Origin: an uncultured Gemmiger sp.
Lineage (GTDB): Bacteria > Bacillota > Clostridia > Oscillospirales > Ruminococcaceae
Length of the DNA: 64,000 nucleotides
Assembly (NCBI GenBank): GCA_944388175.1
Contig: CALXHR010000001.1
Location: 434,001-498,000 of the forward strand
Reading direction: 5' to 3'
A program made the translations under genes and the position numbers. The notes under the pieces were generated by a model. It ran no database searches, was not told the DNA's origin, and saw only the letters and a list, made by a program, of their open reading frames with translations. Below, piece after piece: positions 40,431 to 49,167 of this stretch (position 1 is its first letter; the number at the start of each line of letters is the position of its first letter).

Positions 40431-41693
40431 TTACCCGGCAAAAAAGGCGTTTTGCACGGCGTTGAGCACGGCCGCGCGCCCCGCCGTAAAGTTGACGCCC
40501 CCCTGCAGATAGCAGGTGTAGGGCGGGCGCAGCGGGCCGTCACAGCTGATCTCGATGGTGCTGCCCTCGGTAAAGCTGCCGGAAGCCATGACGACTTTGT
40601 CGGTGTAGCCGGGCTCATCGGCCGGTTCCGGCGAGGCGAAGCTGTCGATGGGGCTGTTGTGCTGGATACCGGCGCAGAAGCCCGTCAGCGCCGCCGCGCT
40701 GCCGGAGTCAAAGCAGGTGACAATGTCGTTGTGGTCGGCCGTATAGCGCGGCACCGGGTGCACGCCGGCCAGCTCCAGCAGGCACTGGGCGTAGATGGCG
40801 GTCTTGAGGGCTTCGCACACGACGCCGGGGGCGTAGTAGAAGCCCAGGAAGGTATCGCGCAGGCTGTCCTGCGTGCAGCCCAAGTCGGCGCCGATGCCGG
40901 GCGCCGTAAAGCGGTGGCTGCATTTTTCCACGAGGTCCGCCCGGCCGGCAATGTAGCCGCCGGTGGGCGTGATGCCGCCGCCGGGGTTTTTGATAAAGCT
41001 GCCGGCGATGAGGTCAGCCCCCACGGCCAGCGGTTCCTGCGTCTGGGTAAACTCGCCGTAGCAGTTGTCCACAAAGATGACGGCGTGCGGGTTGGCCGCG
41101 CGCGCGACCTCGGTCACTTTGCGGAGGGTTGCCAGGTCAAAGGCGTTGCGCTGGGTGTAACCGCGGCTGCGCTGGATGTGCACAACGGTAGCCGTTTTGG
41201 CCTTTTGGGCGATCAGGGCATAGTCGGGCGTAAAATCCGGCCGCAGCGGGCATTCGTCATACTGCACGCCGTACTCGCGCAGGGTGCCGCAGCCCTTGCC
41301 GGCGTCGCCCAGGCCGATCACGCCTTCCAATGTGTCATAGGGGCGGCCGGTGGCGGCCAGCAGCGTGTCGCCGGTGCGCAGCAGGCCAAACAGCGCCACC
41401 GTCAGCGTGTGGGTGCCGCTCATGAACTGGGGGCGCACCAGGGCGGCCTCGGCCCCCATGCAGCGGGCAAAGACTTCCTCCAGCTTGTTGCGGCTGTCGT
41501 CCCAGACGCCGTAGCCGCTGGAACCCCAGAAATGCCGCGCTTCGACGCCGCAATCGGTGAAGGCGCGCAGCATTTTGAGCTGGTTGTAGTCGCGGATCTC
41601 CTCGACATGCGCAAACTGCGCGCGGCAGAGGTCCAGCGCCTGGCGGTCCAGCGCCAGGACTTCGGGTTTCAGGTCGTAAAACTGTTCAAGCAT
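40431..41693 (-). CDS. Methionine gamma-lyase family protein (YnbB/aluminium resistance type)
   Basis: A 420-residue PLP enzyme of the Cys/Met metabolism fold, annotated in Bacillus as YnbB. The Schiff-base lysine is in AGSFIKNPGGGITPTGGY; substrate and cofactor segments include FMSGTHTLTVALFGLL, GRPYDTLEGVIG and VIFVDNCYGEF. Members have been linked to aluminium tolerance and to gamma-lyase activity, but the true substrate is unsettled. It is the last gene of a murD-GNAT-ynbB string, with a 40-nt gap to the GNAT gene. Confidence 0.88.
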   Translation of the reverse strand: MLEQFYDLKPEVLALDRQALDLCRAQFAHVEEIRDYNQLKMLRAFTDCGVEARHFWGSSGYGVWDDSRNKLEEVFARCMGAEAALVRPQFMSGTHTLTVALFGLLRTGDTLLAATGRPYDTLEGVIGLGDAGKGCGTLREYGVQYDECPLRPDFTPDYALIAQKAKTATVVHIQRSRGYTQRNAFDLATLRKVTEVARAANPHAVIFVDNCYGEFTQTQEPLAVGADLIAGSFIKNPGGGITPTGGYIAGRADLVEKCSHRFTAPGIGADLGCTQDSLRDTFLGFYYAPGVVCEALKTAIYAQCLLELAGVHPVPRYTADHNDIVTCFDSGSAAALTGFCAGIQHNSPIDSFASPEPADEPGYTDKVVMASGSFTEGSTIEISCDGPLRPPYTCYLQGGVNFTAGRAAVLNAVQNAFFAG

Positions 41694-41733
41694 GGGTGTA
41701 TCGTATCCTTTTGCAGCGTACTTGTTGCGGGAT

Positions 41734-42501
41734 TTATGCGGTTGCTTCTTCTACATGGAAGCAGTGCAGGGTGCCGGCTGGCGCAAAGCCCAGCTGGCGG
41801 TAAAACGGCAGGTTGTGCGGCTCGCTGAAAAAGTCGCAGCGCCAGCCGTCGGCCGTCAACGCGTTGGCCATGGCCGTCACCAGCCAGCCGCCCAGCCCGC
41901 GGCGGCGGAACGCCGGGTCGGTGTGCAGCAGCGAAAGGTAGGCCCGCCCCTCAAAAAGGGCGTCCGCACCCATGCTGGCGACCAGGCGGCCGGCGGCGTC
42001 CCGCAGGCCCCACAGCCGGGCCAGGCCATGGTTGACCGCCGTGGCAGTACGGGAGTAAAATCCGTCCCGGTAAGCGGACGTCGTGGGGAACAGCAGGTCG
42101 GCCGTCTCCCCTACCGGCACGTTACGGTCCACCGCAAAGCCCGGGGGCAGCGGCGGCTGGGGCAGCGCCGCGCCGGGCGCTAGCTGCAGCAGGGTCTCCT
42201 GCCCGCTCTCCCGCAGGCCCGGCTGGCCGCCCAAGGCCTGGGGGGTCTGCAGCGTGTGCACCCCTGCAAACCGCAGAAAGCTGACCAGCTCTTCGGGGTC
42301 GTCCGGCCTGCCGGCCAGCCAGGCGTAATCGTCTGTCAGGGACAGGACCGCCTGCCCCGCCAGAAACAGCCGCACCGGCGCGCCGGGATTGTCGGCCCAC
42401 AGGGTCAGGTCGCGGCCCAGCAGGGCGTGCAGCGCCGGTTCCCGCCGGGCGGCGGCAAGGTAACGCTGCTTGTGCGCATCGGTAGAGACCGCTTCGATCA
42501 T
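41734..42501 (-). CDS. GNAT family N-acetyltransferase
   Basis: A 255-residue protein of two parts. The N-terminal half (about 1-120) is a degenerate GNAT-like or substrate domain with no clear motif. The C-terminal half holds an acetyl-CoA site, LLHTDPAFRRRGLGGWLV (R-R-R-G-L-G), and the usual ending FYRQLGF. The ATG at 42499-42501 follows GAGAGGAGC, 28 nt after murD, so it shares that transcript. Substrate unknown. Confidence 0.82.
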   Translation of the reverse strand: MIEAVSTDAHKQRYLAAARREPALHALLGRDLTLWADNPGAPVRLFLAGQAVLSLTDDYAWLAGRPDDPEELVSFLRFAGVHTLQTPQALGGQPGLRESGQETLLQLAPGAALPQPPLPPGFAVDRNVPVGETADLLFPTTSAYRDGFYSRTATAVNHGLARLWGLRDAAGRLVASMGADALFEGRAYLSLLHTDPAFRRRGLGGWLVTAMANALTADGWRCDFFSEPHNLPFYRQLGFAPAGTLHCFHVEEATA

Positions 42502-42529
42502 TTGGCAGGGGCTCCTCTCTTGCTTTGGT

Positions 42530-43933
42530 TTACCGTGTTTGCAGCGCGTTGACGATGCGTTTGTAGTCGCGGCCGCGGACTTCAAAATTGGGGTACAGGT
42601 CAAAGGAAGCCGACGCCGGGGACAGGCTGACAACGTCCCCCGGCGCCGCGGCGGCGCGGGCTTTTTCGACGGCGTCCTGCATGCCGTCGGCGTGCAGGAT
42701 CGTCAGCCCGCTGGCGGCAAAGTCCGGGTGCTCGCGCACCGCTTTTTCGATGCGCGGGCCGGTTGCGCCCATCAGGATGAGCGTCTTGACATGGGCCAGA
42801 ATCTCCGGCGCCAGCGGCTCGTAGGGGATTTTTTTGTCGTAGCCGCCGGCGATGAGGATGATCTTCTGGTCAAAGCTGCGCAGCCCGGCGATGGTGCGCG
42901 TGGGGCTGGACGCGATGGAGTCGTTATAGTAGGTGACGCCGTCCAGCGTGCGCACCGGCTCGATGCGGTGCTCGACGCCGGTAAAGGTGGAAGCAACCCG
43001 GCGCATGGCTTCGACCGGGACGCGACCCCAGACGGCGGCGATGGCGGCCAGCAGGTTTTCGACGTTGTGCAGCCCGCGCAGCTGGACGTCGGCGCGCGCC
43101 ACGACCGGCGTGACGACGCCGTTTTCGGCATAGCAGAGCGTATCGTCGGACGCACGCAGGAACGCGCCGTTGTCGGTCTCATGCAGGCGGGTAAACCAGA
43201 CCTGCTCGCCCTTGCAGTCGGCCTGCATGGCGCGGCTGACGTCGTTCTCGTACCCGAGGACGGCGCGGCAGGGCGGGGTCTGCCACAGCAGAATGTTGCG
43301 CTTGGCGTCGATGTACTCCTGCATATCCTTGTGGTGGTCCAGGTGGTTGGGCGTCACGTTGGTGACGACGGCCACATTGGGGCTGCGGCGCATGCTGATG
43401 AGCTGGAAGCTGGAAAGTTCCACCACGGCCACGGCGTCGGGCGTGACGTCGGCCAGCTGCGGCAGCAGCGCCGCGCCGATGTTGCCGCCCAGAAAGACCT
43501 TGCGGCCGGCGGCTTCCATCATTTTGGCAATCAGCGTCGTGGTGGTCGTCTTGCCGTCGGAGCCGGTCACGGCCAAAATCTCGCAGGGGCAGAACTCGAA
43601 GAACAGTTCCACCTCGCTGGTGACCATCGCACCGGCCTGCAGGGCGGCCTGCAGTTCCGGTTTGTAGTACTCGTACCCCGGCGTGCGCATGATGATGTCC
43701 TGCTCGGCAAAACCGTCGGTGTAGTGCGCGCCCAGGCTCAGGCGCACTTGCAGGCGGCGCAGCGTGTCGGCGTAGTCGCCGAAGGCTTCGAGGGTTGCTT
43801 TCTGGTCGCACAGCGTGAGCTGCGCGCCCAGTTCGACGAACTGTTCGATGCAGCGCTTATGGCTGACGCCGGCGCCGATAAAGGCCACTTTTTTGCCCTG
43901 GATTAATTGTTGCAGACGTTCGATGGGCTGCAT
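42530..43933 (-). CDS. murD: UDP-N-acetylmuramoyl-L-alanine--D-glutamate ligase
   Basis: Adds D-glutamate to the peptidoglycan precursor in the cytoplasm. The 467-residue Mur ligase has an N-terminal UDP-binding domain (KVAFIGAGVSH), the ATP P-loop ILAVTGSDGKTTTT (about 120), ELSSFQL, NHLDHHKDMQEY and the third-domain GVEHRIEPV and YNDSIASSP. Start ATG at 43931-43933 follows GGGGAGAG. It is outside any dcw cluster, followed by two metabolic genes. Confidence 0.95.
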   Translation of the reverse strand: MQPIERLQQLIQGKKVAFIGAGVSHKRCIEQFVELGAQLTLCDQKATLEAFGDYADTLRRLQVRLSLGAHYTDGFAEQDIIMRTPGYEYYKPELQAALQAGAMVTSEVELFFEFCPCEILAVTGSDGKTTTTTLIAKMMEAAGRKVFLGGNIGAALLPQLADVTPDAVAVVELSSFQLISMRRSPNVAVVTNVTPNHLDHHKDMQEYIDAKRNILLWQTPPCRAVLGYENDVSRAMQADCKGEQVWFTRLHETDNGAFLRASDDTLCYAENGVVTPVVARADVQLRGLHNVENLLAAIAAVWGRVPVEAMRRVASTFTGVEHRIEPVRTLDGVTYYNDSIASSPTRTIAGLRSFDQKIILIAGGYDKKIPYEPLAPEILAHVKTLILMGATGPRIEKAVREHPDFAASGLTILHADGMQDAVEKARAAAAPGDVVSLSPASASFDLYPNFEVRGRDYKRIVNALQTR

Positions 43934-43973
43934 GGTGCCACTCTCCCCTGTTTGGTGAAATATTGTCTTTCCC

Positions 43974-44002
43974 ATTATACTCCGGCTGTGCGCCGGGCGC
44001 AA
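43974..44002 (-). promoter_or_regulatory. Promoter of the murD operon
   Basis: Minus strand TTGCGC (43997-44002), 17-nt spacer, TATAAT (43974-43979). Confidence 0.75.
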
Positions 44003-44030
44003 CTGCAGGCCGGCCGGGCGGCCGGGCAGC

Positions 44031-44055
44031 AAAATCGGCCCGCCTGCGCGGGCCG
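44031..44055 (-). terminator. Terminator of prs
   Basis: CGGCCCGC (44036-44043) pairs with GCGGGCCG (44048-44055); on the minus strand it is followed by ATTTTG. Downstream of prs and upstream of murD. Confidence 0.75.
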
Positions 44056-44071
44056 AAGCTGTGGGTCTTGC

Positions 44072-45241
44072 TTACTCCTGACCGCCGATGGGGATGCCGT
44101 GCTTTTCAAGCAGGGCGCGAATCTTGGTCATGGGGTCGATGATGCTGGAAACGCTCTTGTCATGGTTGATGGCGGCGATGAAGTACGCCGTGTACTTGGA
44201 GACGTCGACGTCGTAGTACCACTCGCGCTCGAGCAGTTCGGGCTTGCGGTAGGTCAGGTTGGTGCCCAGCACCGCCTTGAGGATGCCGTCGTGGTAGGCT
44301 TTGTCGAACTTGTCCAGCCCGGCGGTGAACAGCGGGAAAGTCGCGCAGGTGAAGATGTTGCGCGCGCCGCGCATCTTGAGCTCGTAGGCGATGTCCAGCA
44401 TGCTCTCGCCGGAAGCGATGATGTCGTCGGCAATAAAGACGTCCTTGTCCTTGACGCTCTCGCCGAGGTACTCATGCGCGACGATGGGGTTGCGGCCGTT
44501 GACGACGCGGCTGTAGTCGCGACGCTTGTAGAACATGCCCAGGTTACAGCCCAGCACGCTGGAATAGTACATGTTGCGGTTCATGGCGCCTTCGTCGGGC
44601 GAGACGACCATGAAATGCTCTTTGCGGAAGCTGACGTCGGGCACATGGTGCAGCAGGCACTTGAGCACCTGGTAGGTGGGCATGACGTTGTCAAAGCTCA
44701 TCGTGGGCACGGCGTTCATGACGCGGGGGTCATGGGCGTCGAAGGTGATGATGTTCTTGACGCCGACCGAGCGCAGCTGCTGCAGCGCGAACGCGCAGTC
44801 AAGGCTTTCGCGGCTGACGCGGCGGTGCTGGCGGCCGCCGTACAGGCTGGGCATGATGACGCTGATGCGGTGGGCGCGGCCCGCCACGGCCTGGATCAGG
44901 CGCAGCAGGTTCTGGAAATGGTCGTCGGGAGAGAGGTGGTTCTCGTACCCGAAGAGCTGGTAGGTAACGCTGTAGTTGCCCGGGTCGACGAACAGGAACA
45001 GGTCGTCGCCACGGGTCGAGGTCTTGACAAGGCCCTTGGCGTCGCCGGACTGGAAACGCGGGCAGTCGGACGGGATGATAAAGGTGTCGACGTTCATGCC
45101 GACTTCCTGCGCCCAGCGGACGAGGTGACCGTCCACCAGTTTGCAGAGTTCTTCGGCGCCGGGGCAGGCAATCAGCCCCAGGTCGGCGATCGCATCTTCT
45201 TTGGCAAAGAAATCGCGCGGGCCAAGGTTTTGTTCAGCCAT
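44072..45241 (-). CDS. prs: Ribose-phosphate pyrophosphokinase (PRPP synthase), long clostridial form
   Basis: Makes PRPP from ribose-5-phosphate and ATP for purine, pyrimidine, NAD, His and Trp synthesis. The 389-residue protein is longer than the usual ~315 residues. It keeps the Prs core: YGGRQHRRVSRE-like flexible loop, ITFDAHDPRVM (usual D-x-H), DEGAMNRN, and the PRPP-binding loop DVFIADDIIASGESMLD. The loop sequence SGESM replaces the more common TAGT, marking a divergent subfamily. Start ATG at 45239-45241 follows AAGGAG. Confidence 0.85.
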   Translation of the reverse strand: MAEQNLGPRDFFAKEDAIADLGLIACPGAEELCKLVDGHLVRWAQEVGMNVDTFIIPSDCPRFQSGDAKGLVKTSTRGDDLFLFVDPGNYSVTYQLFGYENHLSPDDHFQNLLRLIQAVAGRAHRISVIMPSLYGGRQHRRVSRESLDCAFALQQLRSVGVKNIITFDAHDPRVMNAVPTMSFDNVMPTYQVLKCLLHHVPDVSFRKEHFMVVSPDEGAMNRNMYYSSVLGCNLGMFYKRRDYSRVVNGRNPIVAHEYLGESVKDKDVFIADDIIASGESMLDIAYELKMRGARNIFTCATFPLFTAGLDKFDKAYHDGILKAVLGTNLTYRKPELLEREWYYDVDVSKYTAYFIAAINHDKSVSSIIDPMTKIRALLEKHGIPIGGQE

Positions 45242-45278
45242 ACGTGTTTGCTCCTTACTTCCATGACAAGATGTTGTT

Positions 45279-45313
45279 GGGGCAGGCGCACTGCCCCACT
45301 TACCAATATTGTA
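45279..45313 (-). promoter_or_regulatory. prs promoter -10 and leader hairpin
   Basis: Minus strand extended -10 TGTTACAAT (TACAAT at 45308-45313) with no good -35. A perfect 7-bp hairpin GGGGCAG-GCGCA-CTGCCCC (45279-45297) lies just after the expected start site. Confidence 0.5.
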
Positions 45314-45501
45314 ACACAGCCGGTAAAGAAAACCAGCCCTGCGGCGCAACTTTTTGTGTGTTTATGGCATTTTCTGCATTTTACCCAGCCGCACTTTGCC
45401 GCCCCGGCGCGAAATCTGTCGCATTTTACAAAAAATTTGCAATTCTTTCACAAGGGTGCTTCTTTACAGGGTGGGTTATGGGCGCGCGGCCGCCCGGGCG
45501 C

Positions 45502-45537
45502 AAAAAAGCAGCGCCTGCCGGTGGGCAGGCGCTGCTT
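45502..45537 (-). terminator. Terminator of the S10-spc-alpha ribosomal operon
   Basis: AAGCAGCGCCTGCC and its complement GGCAGGCGCTGCTT (45506-45537), followed on the minus strand by T residues (to 45502), 20 nt after rplQ. Confidence 0.92.
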
Positions 45538-45557
45538 GGTTTTGCCGTCAGGGCTGA

Positions 45558-45899
45558 TCAGACCAGCTCCAGGATGGCCATCTCGGCGGCATCGCCGCGG
45601 CGGGGGCCGATCTTGTAGATGCGGGTGTAACCGCCGTTGCGGTCGGCATATTTGGGGCCGTACTCGTCGATGACCTTCTTGGCGACATCCTCCTTGGTGA
45701 TGTAGGAGAAGATCTGGCGCTTGGCGTGCAGGCCTTCCTGCTTGCCAAGGGTGACCATCTTTTCGGCCATGGAACGAACTTCCTTGGCGCGGGTCACGGT
45801 GGTCTCGATCTTGCCGTTCTCAAACAGATAGGTCACCATCGCGCGCAGCATGGCGTTGCGGCTGTCGGTGGTACGACCGAGTTTTCTGGTACCGGGCAT
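45558..45899 (-). CDS. rplQ: 50S ribosomal protein L17
   Basis: 113 residues, starting [18 protein letters not shown], the conserved L17 N-terminus, with the central segment [21 protein letters not shown]. It lines the exit-tunnel surface of the large subunit. Last gene of the cluster, 44 nt after rpoA, as in most Firmicutes. Confidence 0.97.
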   Translation of the reverse strand: MPGTRKLGRTTDSRNAMLRAMVTYLFENGKIETTVTRAKEVRSMAEKMVTLGKQEGLHAKRQIFSYITKEDVAKKVIDEYGPKYADRNGGYTRIYKIGPRRGDAAEMAILELV

Positions 45900-45943
45900 T
45901 CCGTTTCACTCCTTATGAATTGGTATCCGCGTGTCGCGGGGGG

Positions 45944-46903
45944 TTAGTTTTCGTCCTCCTTGGTCAGAGAGAAACCAAGGCTGTCCAGTTTGGACATGAC
46001 TTCCTCCAGGCTCTTGCGGCCCAGATTGCGCACCTTCATCATTTCGTCTTCGCTCTTGTTGATGAGGTCGCCGACGGTATTGATGCCGGCGCGCTTGAGG
46101 CAGTTGAAGGAACGGACGCTGAGGTCCAGCTCTTCGATGGTCATCTCCAGCGCTTTCTCGCGGCCCTGGTTGTCGTTGTCGACCATGATCTCGGTCTCGC
46201 CGGTATCATCGCTGAGGTTGACAAACAGGTTCAGGTGCTCGGTCAGCACGCGGGCCGCCAGGCTCAGGGCTTCCTGCGCGTTGCAGGTGCCGTCGGTCCA
46301 GACTTCGATGATGAGCTTGTCATAGTCGGTGATCTGGCCTACGCGGGTGTTGTCCACCGTGTAGTTGGCTTTGAGCACCGGGGTGTAGATGCTGTCGACC
46401 GGCAGCGTGCTGACGTCGTTCTTTTCGACCAGCGCCAGCTTGTTGCGCTCGGCAGGCACATACCCGCGGCCTTTGTCGAACGTCAGCTCCATGACGAGCT
46501 TGGCCCCCTCGCCCAGGGTGGCGATGTGCCACTCGGGGTTGAGGATTTCGAGGTCATCGCCGCCTTTAATGGAACCGGCGGTGAGCTCGCAGGGGCCGAC
46601 GGCCTCTACACGGACGGTCTTGGGGCCGTCGCCGTAGATTTTGGCGGCAATGCCCTTGAGGTTGAGGACGATCTCGGTCACATCCTCGCGCACGCCCTCG
46701 ATGGTGGAAAACTCATGCACCACGCCGTCGATCTTGACGCTGGTGACCGCCACACCGGGCAGAGAGGACAAAAGCACACGACGCAAGCTGTTGCCCAAGG
46801 TCGTGCCGAAACCGCGTTCCAGCGGCTCGACGACGAACTTCCCGTAGCGGCCGTCCGGCGAAAGGCTGACCGTCTCGATCTTGGGGCGTTCGATCTCCAT
46901 CAT
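45944..46903 (-). CDS. rpoA: RNA polymerase alpha subunit
   Basis: 319 residues. The N-terminal assembly domain begins [13 protein letters not shown] and has [20 protein letters not shown] for dimer and beta contacts. The C-terminal DNA-binding domain (about 245-310) has [19 protein letters not shown] and [15 protein letters not shown], which contacts UP elements and activators. Two adjacent ATG codons exist; the first aligns with Bacillus RpoA. It is 75 nt downstream of rpsD. Confidence 0.97.
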   Translation of the reverse strand: MMEIERPKIETVSLSPDGRYGKFVVEPLERGFGTTLGNSLRRVLLSSLPGVAVTSVKIDGVVHEFSTIEGVREDVTEIVLNLKGIAAKIYGDGPKTVRVEAVGPCELTAGSIKGGDDLEILNPEWHIATLGEGAKLVMELTFDKGRGYVPAERNKLALVEKNDVSTLPVDSIYTPVLKANYTVDNTRVGQITDYDKLIIEVWTDGTCNAQEALSLAARVLTEHLNLFVNLSDDTGETEIMVDNDNQGREKALEMTIEELDLSVRSFNCLKRAGINTVGDLINKSEDEMMKVRNLGRKSLEEVMSKLDSLGFSLTKEDEN

Positions 46904-46978
46904 AAAAACCCTCCTTGTTTCGCTGGCGCATAGCGGCGCCAGGCAGGTTGTAAAAGACGTAGAAGCAAGCTGAGAGGA

Positions 46979-47581
46979 TTACTTGGAGTACAACTCGACG
47001 ATGAGGTGCTCGGCGATGGGCACATCGATGTCCTCACGCACGGGCATCTTGACGACGGTGCCTTTCAGGGCGTTCTTGTCACGCTCCAGCCAGGAGGGCA
47101 GCAGCACGACGGGGGCGTCCTCGCCCAGCAGTTTGCTGAACTTGACGGAGGAACGGCTGGACTCGATGACTTCGATGACATCGCCCGGCTTGACCTGGTA
47201 GGAGGGGATGTTGACACGCTTGCCATTCACAGTGAAATGGTTGTGGGAGACCAGCTGGCGGGCGTCGCGGCGGGTCTTGGCAAAGCCCAGACGGTAGACG
47301 ACGTTGTCGAGACGGCGCTCGACGAGGACCAGCAGGTTGACGCCGGTCTGACCCGGCATGCGGGCGGCCTTTTCGTAGTAGGTGTGGAACTGGTTTTCCA
47401 GGATGCCGTAGACGAACTTGACCTTCTGCTTTTCATTCAGCTGGGTGGCGTACTCGCTCTTTTTCTTTCTCATCTGGCCGCCGGGGTTACGGTTGGTGGT
47501 CTTTTTGCCATACCCCATAACAGCAGGAGAAATGCCGAGAGCACGGCAACGCTTGGCGATCGGTTGGGTATTTTTAGCCAT
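46979..47581 (-). CDS. rpsD: 30S ribosomal protein S4
   Basis: 200 residues. The central S4 RNA-binding domain (about 90-150) reads ERRLDNVVYRLGFAKTRRDARQLVSHNHFTVNG. S4 starts 30S assembly. The N-terminal region has only one Cys (CRALG), so this is the zinc-free form. Its placement in the alpha operon differs from B. subtilis, where rpsD is separate, but is normal for clostridia. S4 often represses its own operon. Confidence 0.97.
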   Translation of the reverse strand: MAKNTQPIAKRCRALGISPAVMGYGKKTTNRNPGGQMRKKKSEYATQLNEKQKVKFVYGILENQFHTYYEKAARMPGQTGVNLLVLVERRLDNVVYRLGFAKTRRDARQLVSHNHFTVNGKRVNIPSYQVKPGDVIEVIESSRSSVKFSKLLGEDAPVVLLPSWLERDKNALKGTVVKMPVREDIDVPIAEHLIVELYSK

Positions 47582-47601
47582 AACTCAAATTCTCCTTTCA
47601 A

Positions 47602-48006
47602 TCAAACGCGGCGGCGTTTGGGCGGGCGGCAGCCATTGTGCGGGATGGGGGTCACATCACGGATCATGGTGACTTCCAGGCCGGTGGCCTGCAGGGCGCG
47701 GATGGCGCTTTCACGGCCGGAACCGGGGCCTTTGACGTAGACCTCGACGGTTTTCATGCCATGCTCGATAGCGGCCTTGGCGGCGACCTCAGCGGCGCTC
47801 TGGGCGGCGTAAGGGGTGCTCTTGCGGGAGCCGCGGAAGTTCAGCGCGCCCGTGCTGCACCAGGAGACGGTGTTGCCCTGGGTGTCGGTGATGGTCACAA
47901 TGGTATTGTTAAACGTGCTCTGGATGTGAGCAGCACCGGCGCTGATATTCTTGCGCTCTCTTTTCTTGGTGCGGGCTTTTGCCGCAGTAGCTTTGTTAGC
48001 AGCCAT
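47602..48006 (-). CDS. rpsK: 30S ribosomal protein S11
   Basis: 134 residues with a basic, lysine-rich N-terminal extension before [19 protein letters not shown]; the family end [10 protein letters not shown] is present. It sits on the 30S platform near the E site. It is 15 nt after rpsM. Confidence 0.97.
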   Translation of the reverse strand: MAANKATAAKARTKKRERKNISAGAAHIQSTFNNTIVTITDTQGNTVSWCSTGALNFRGSRKSTPYAAQSAAEVAAKAAIEHGMKTVEVYVKGPGSGRESAIRALQATGLEVTMIRDVTPIPHNGCRPPKRRRV

Positions 48007-48021
48007 GTCTTGCGTTCCTCC

Positions 48022-48393
48022 TTACTTCTTCTTATTCGCGACAGTGCGTTTGGGACCTTTGCGGGTACGCGCATTGGTCTTTGTGCGCTGGCCGCGGCAA
48101 GGAAGGCCCTTGCGATGGCGCACACCACGGTAGCACTGGATTTCCGTCAGGCGCTTGATGTCCAGCGCCACATTGCGGCGCAGGTCGCCTTCCACCATGA
48201 TGTTGTTTTTGTCGATGTAGTCACGGATCTTGGCTTCTTCCTCAGAAGTCAGGTCCTTGACGCGGGTATCAGGGTTAATTCCGGTTCCGGCGAGAATCTC
48301 GTCGGCAGTGGACTGACCAATACCATAAACATAAGTCAGACCAACCTCGATCCGCTTCTCGCGAGGCAGATCAACACCAGCAATACGTGCCAT
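48022..48393 (-). CDS. rpsM: 30S ribosomal protein S13
   Basis: 123 residues from [18 protein letters not shown], the helix-two-turn-helix [14 protein letters not shown] and the basic tail [15 protein letters not shown] that reaches the P-site tRNA. I start it at 48393, since the upstream frame to 48420 is unconserved and GGAGGTG sits just before the ATG. It opens the alpha-operon part after a 113-nt non-coding gap. Confidence 0.97.
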   Translation of the reverse strand: MARIAGVDLPREKRIEVGLTYVYGIGQSTADEILAGTGINPDTRVKDLTSEEEAKIRDYIDKNNIMVEGDLRRNVALDIKRLTEIQCYRGVRHRKGLPCRGQRTKTNARTRKGPKRTVANKKK

Positions 48394-48506
48394 AAAGCAC
48401 CTCCATAGATAACATCCCATGTCCTGGTCGGGGCCTGCGCCGGGAATCTACGCACTTGGCCCCCAAGCGTTTTGGGTACGGTTTCCGCGGTAGAAGCCGC
48501 GGACCT
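48394..48506 (-). other. Leader-like gap before rpsM with hairpin
   Basis: 113 nt without a gene in an otherwise tight operon. On the minus strand CCGCGG-N6-CCGCGG forms a hairpin directly after rpmJ. In other bacteria S4 regulates the alpha operon at a structure before rpsM, so a similar regulatory RNA is possible here. Confidence 0.4.
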
Positions 48507-48620
48507 TTAGCCCTGACGCTGCTTATGCTTCGGATTGGCGCAGATGACCATCACGCGACCTTTGCGCTTGATGACCTTGCACTTCTCGCAAATGGGTTTC
48601 ACGGAAGGTTTTACCTTCAT
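48507..48620 (-). CDS. rpmJ: 50S ribosomal protein L36
   Basis: 37 residues: [15 protein letters not shown]...[16 protein letters not shown]. The zinc ligands CxxC and C...H are all present, so this is the C+ form. Too short for a typical length cut-off but unmistakable. Between infA and rpsM as usual; TTAACATC precedes a GGAGG ribosome binding site. Confidence 0.96.
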   Translation of the reverse strand: MKVKPSVKPICEKCKVIKRKGRVMVICANPKHKQRQG

Positions 48621-48651
48621 GATGTTAACCTCCTTCTATAACACAAGGCGT

Positions 48652-48888
48652 TTATTTGGAACGCCAGGTGATCCGGGCTTTGGTCAGGTCGTAGGGCGAC
48701 ATTTCCATCGTGACCTTATCCCCGGGCAGGATACGGATGAAGTTCGTCCGCAGTTTGCCGGAAATGTGGGCCAACACCATGTGGCCGTTGGGCTTGCCCT
48801 CTTTGTTGAGCAGCTCGACCTTGAAAACGGTGTTGGGCATGGCCTCCCGTACGATACCTTCTACTTCAATGACATCTTCTTTAGACAA
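48652..48888 (-). CDS. infA: Translation initiation factor IF-1
   Basis: 78 residues, an S1-like OB fold: [39 protein letters not shown] and [11 protein letters not shown]. It binds the 30S A site during initiation. Slightly longer than the usual 72 residues because of an insertion (EGKPNGH). 27 nt after the KOW gene. Confidence 0.97.
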   Translation of the reverse strand: MSKEDVIEVEGIVREAMPNTVFKVELLNKEGKPNGHMVLAHISGKLRTNFIRILPGDKVTMEMSPYDLTKARITWRSK

Positions 48889-48915
48889 GCTGATTGCCTC
48901 CTTGGAAGGGTTGCG

Positions 48916-49167
48916 TCAGTTTGCACAGTCCGCCTCATAGGCGGCGATGGCATTCCTGAGTGATTGGTCGCTATTCAGAAGCTCGTTTTCCAGGACGGTG
49001 GACGTGGGCGCCACATGCCGGGCCTTTTTGCGTTTGGGGTCCCCTACTTTGCGCAGGTCCCCGTCCGCCAGCCAGAGCATCGGCCCCTCTACCGCCAGGA
49101 CCGCCAGGATGCGGGTCTTGTCCCGCCCGGCCTTGGAGCGCACCAGTTGACCTCTTACAAAGTCCAT
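48916..49167 (-). CDS. KOW-domain RNA-binding protein (L14e-like)
   Basis: 83 residues, starting MDFVRGQLVRSKAGRDKTRIL, a KOW motif like that of eukaryotic/archaeal L14e, then LWLADGDLRKVGDPKRKKARHV. Small KOW proteins of this kind sit between map and infA in many clostridia and are presumed to bind rRNA, but their role is not established. The start lies 13 nt inside map, so translation is coupled. Confidence 0.82.
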   Translation of the reverse strand: MDFVRGQLVRSKAGRDKTRILAVLAVEGPMLWLADGDLRKVGDPKRKKARHVAPTSTVLENELLNSDQSLRNAIAAYEADCAN

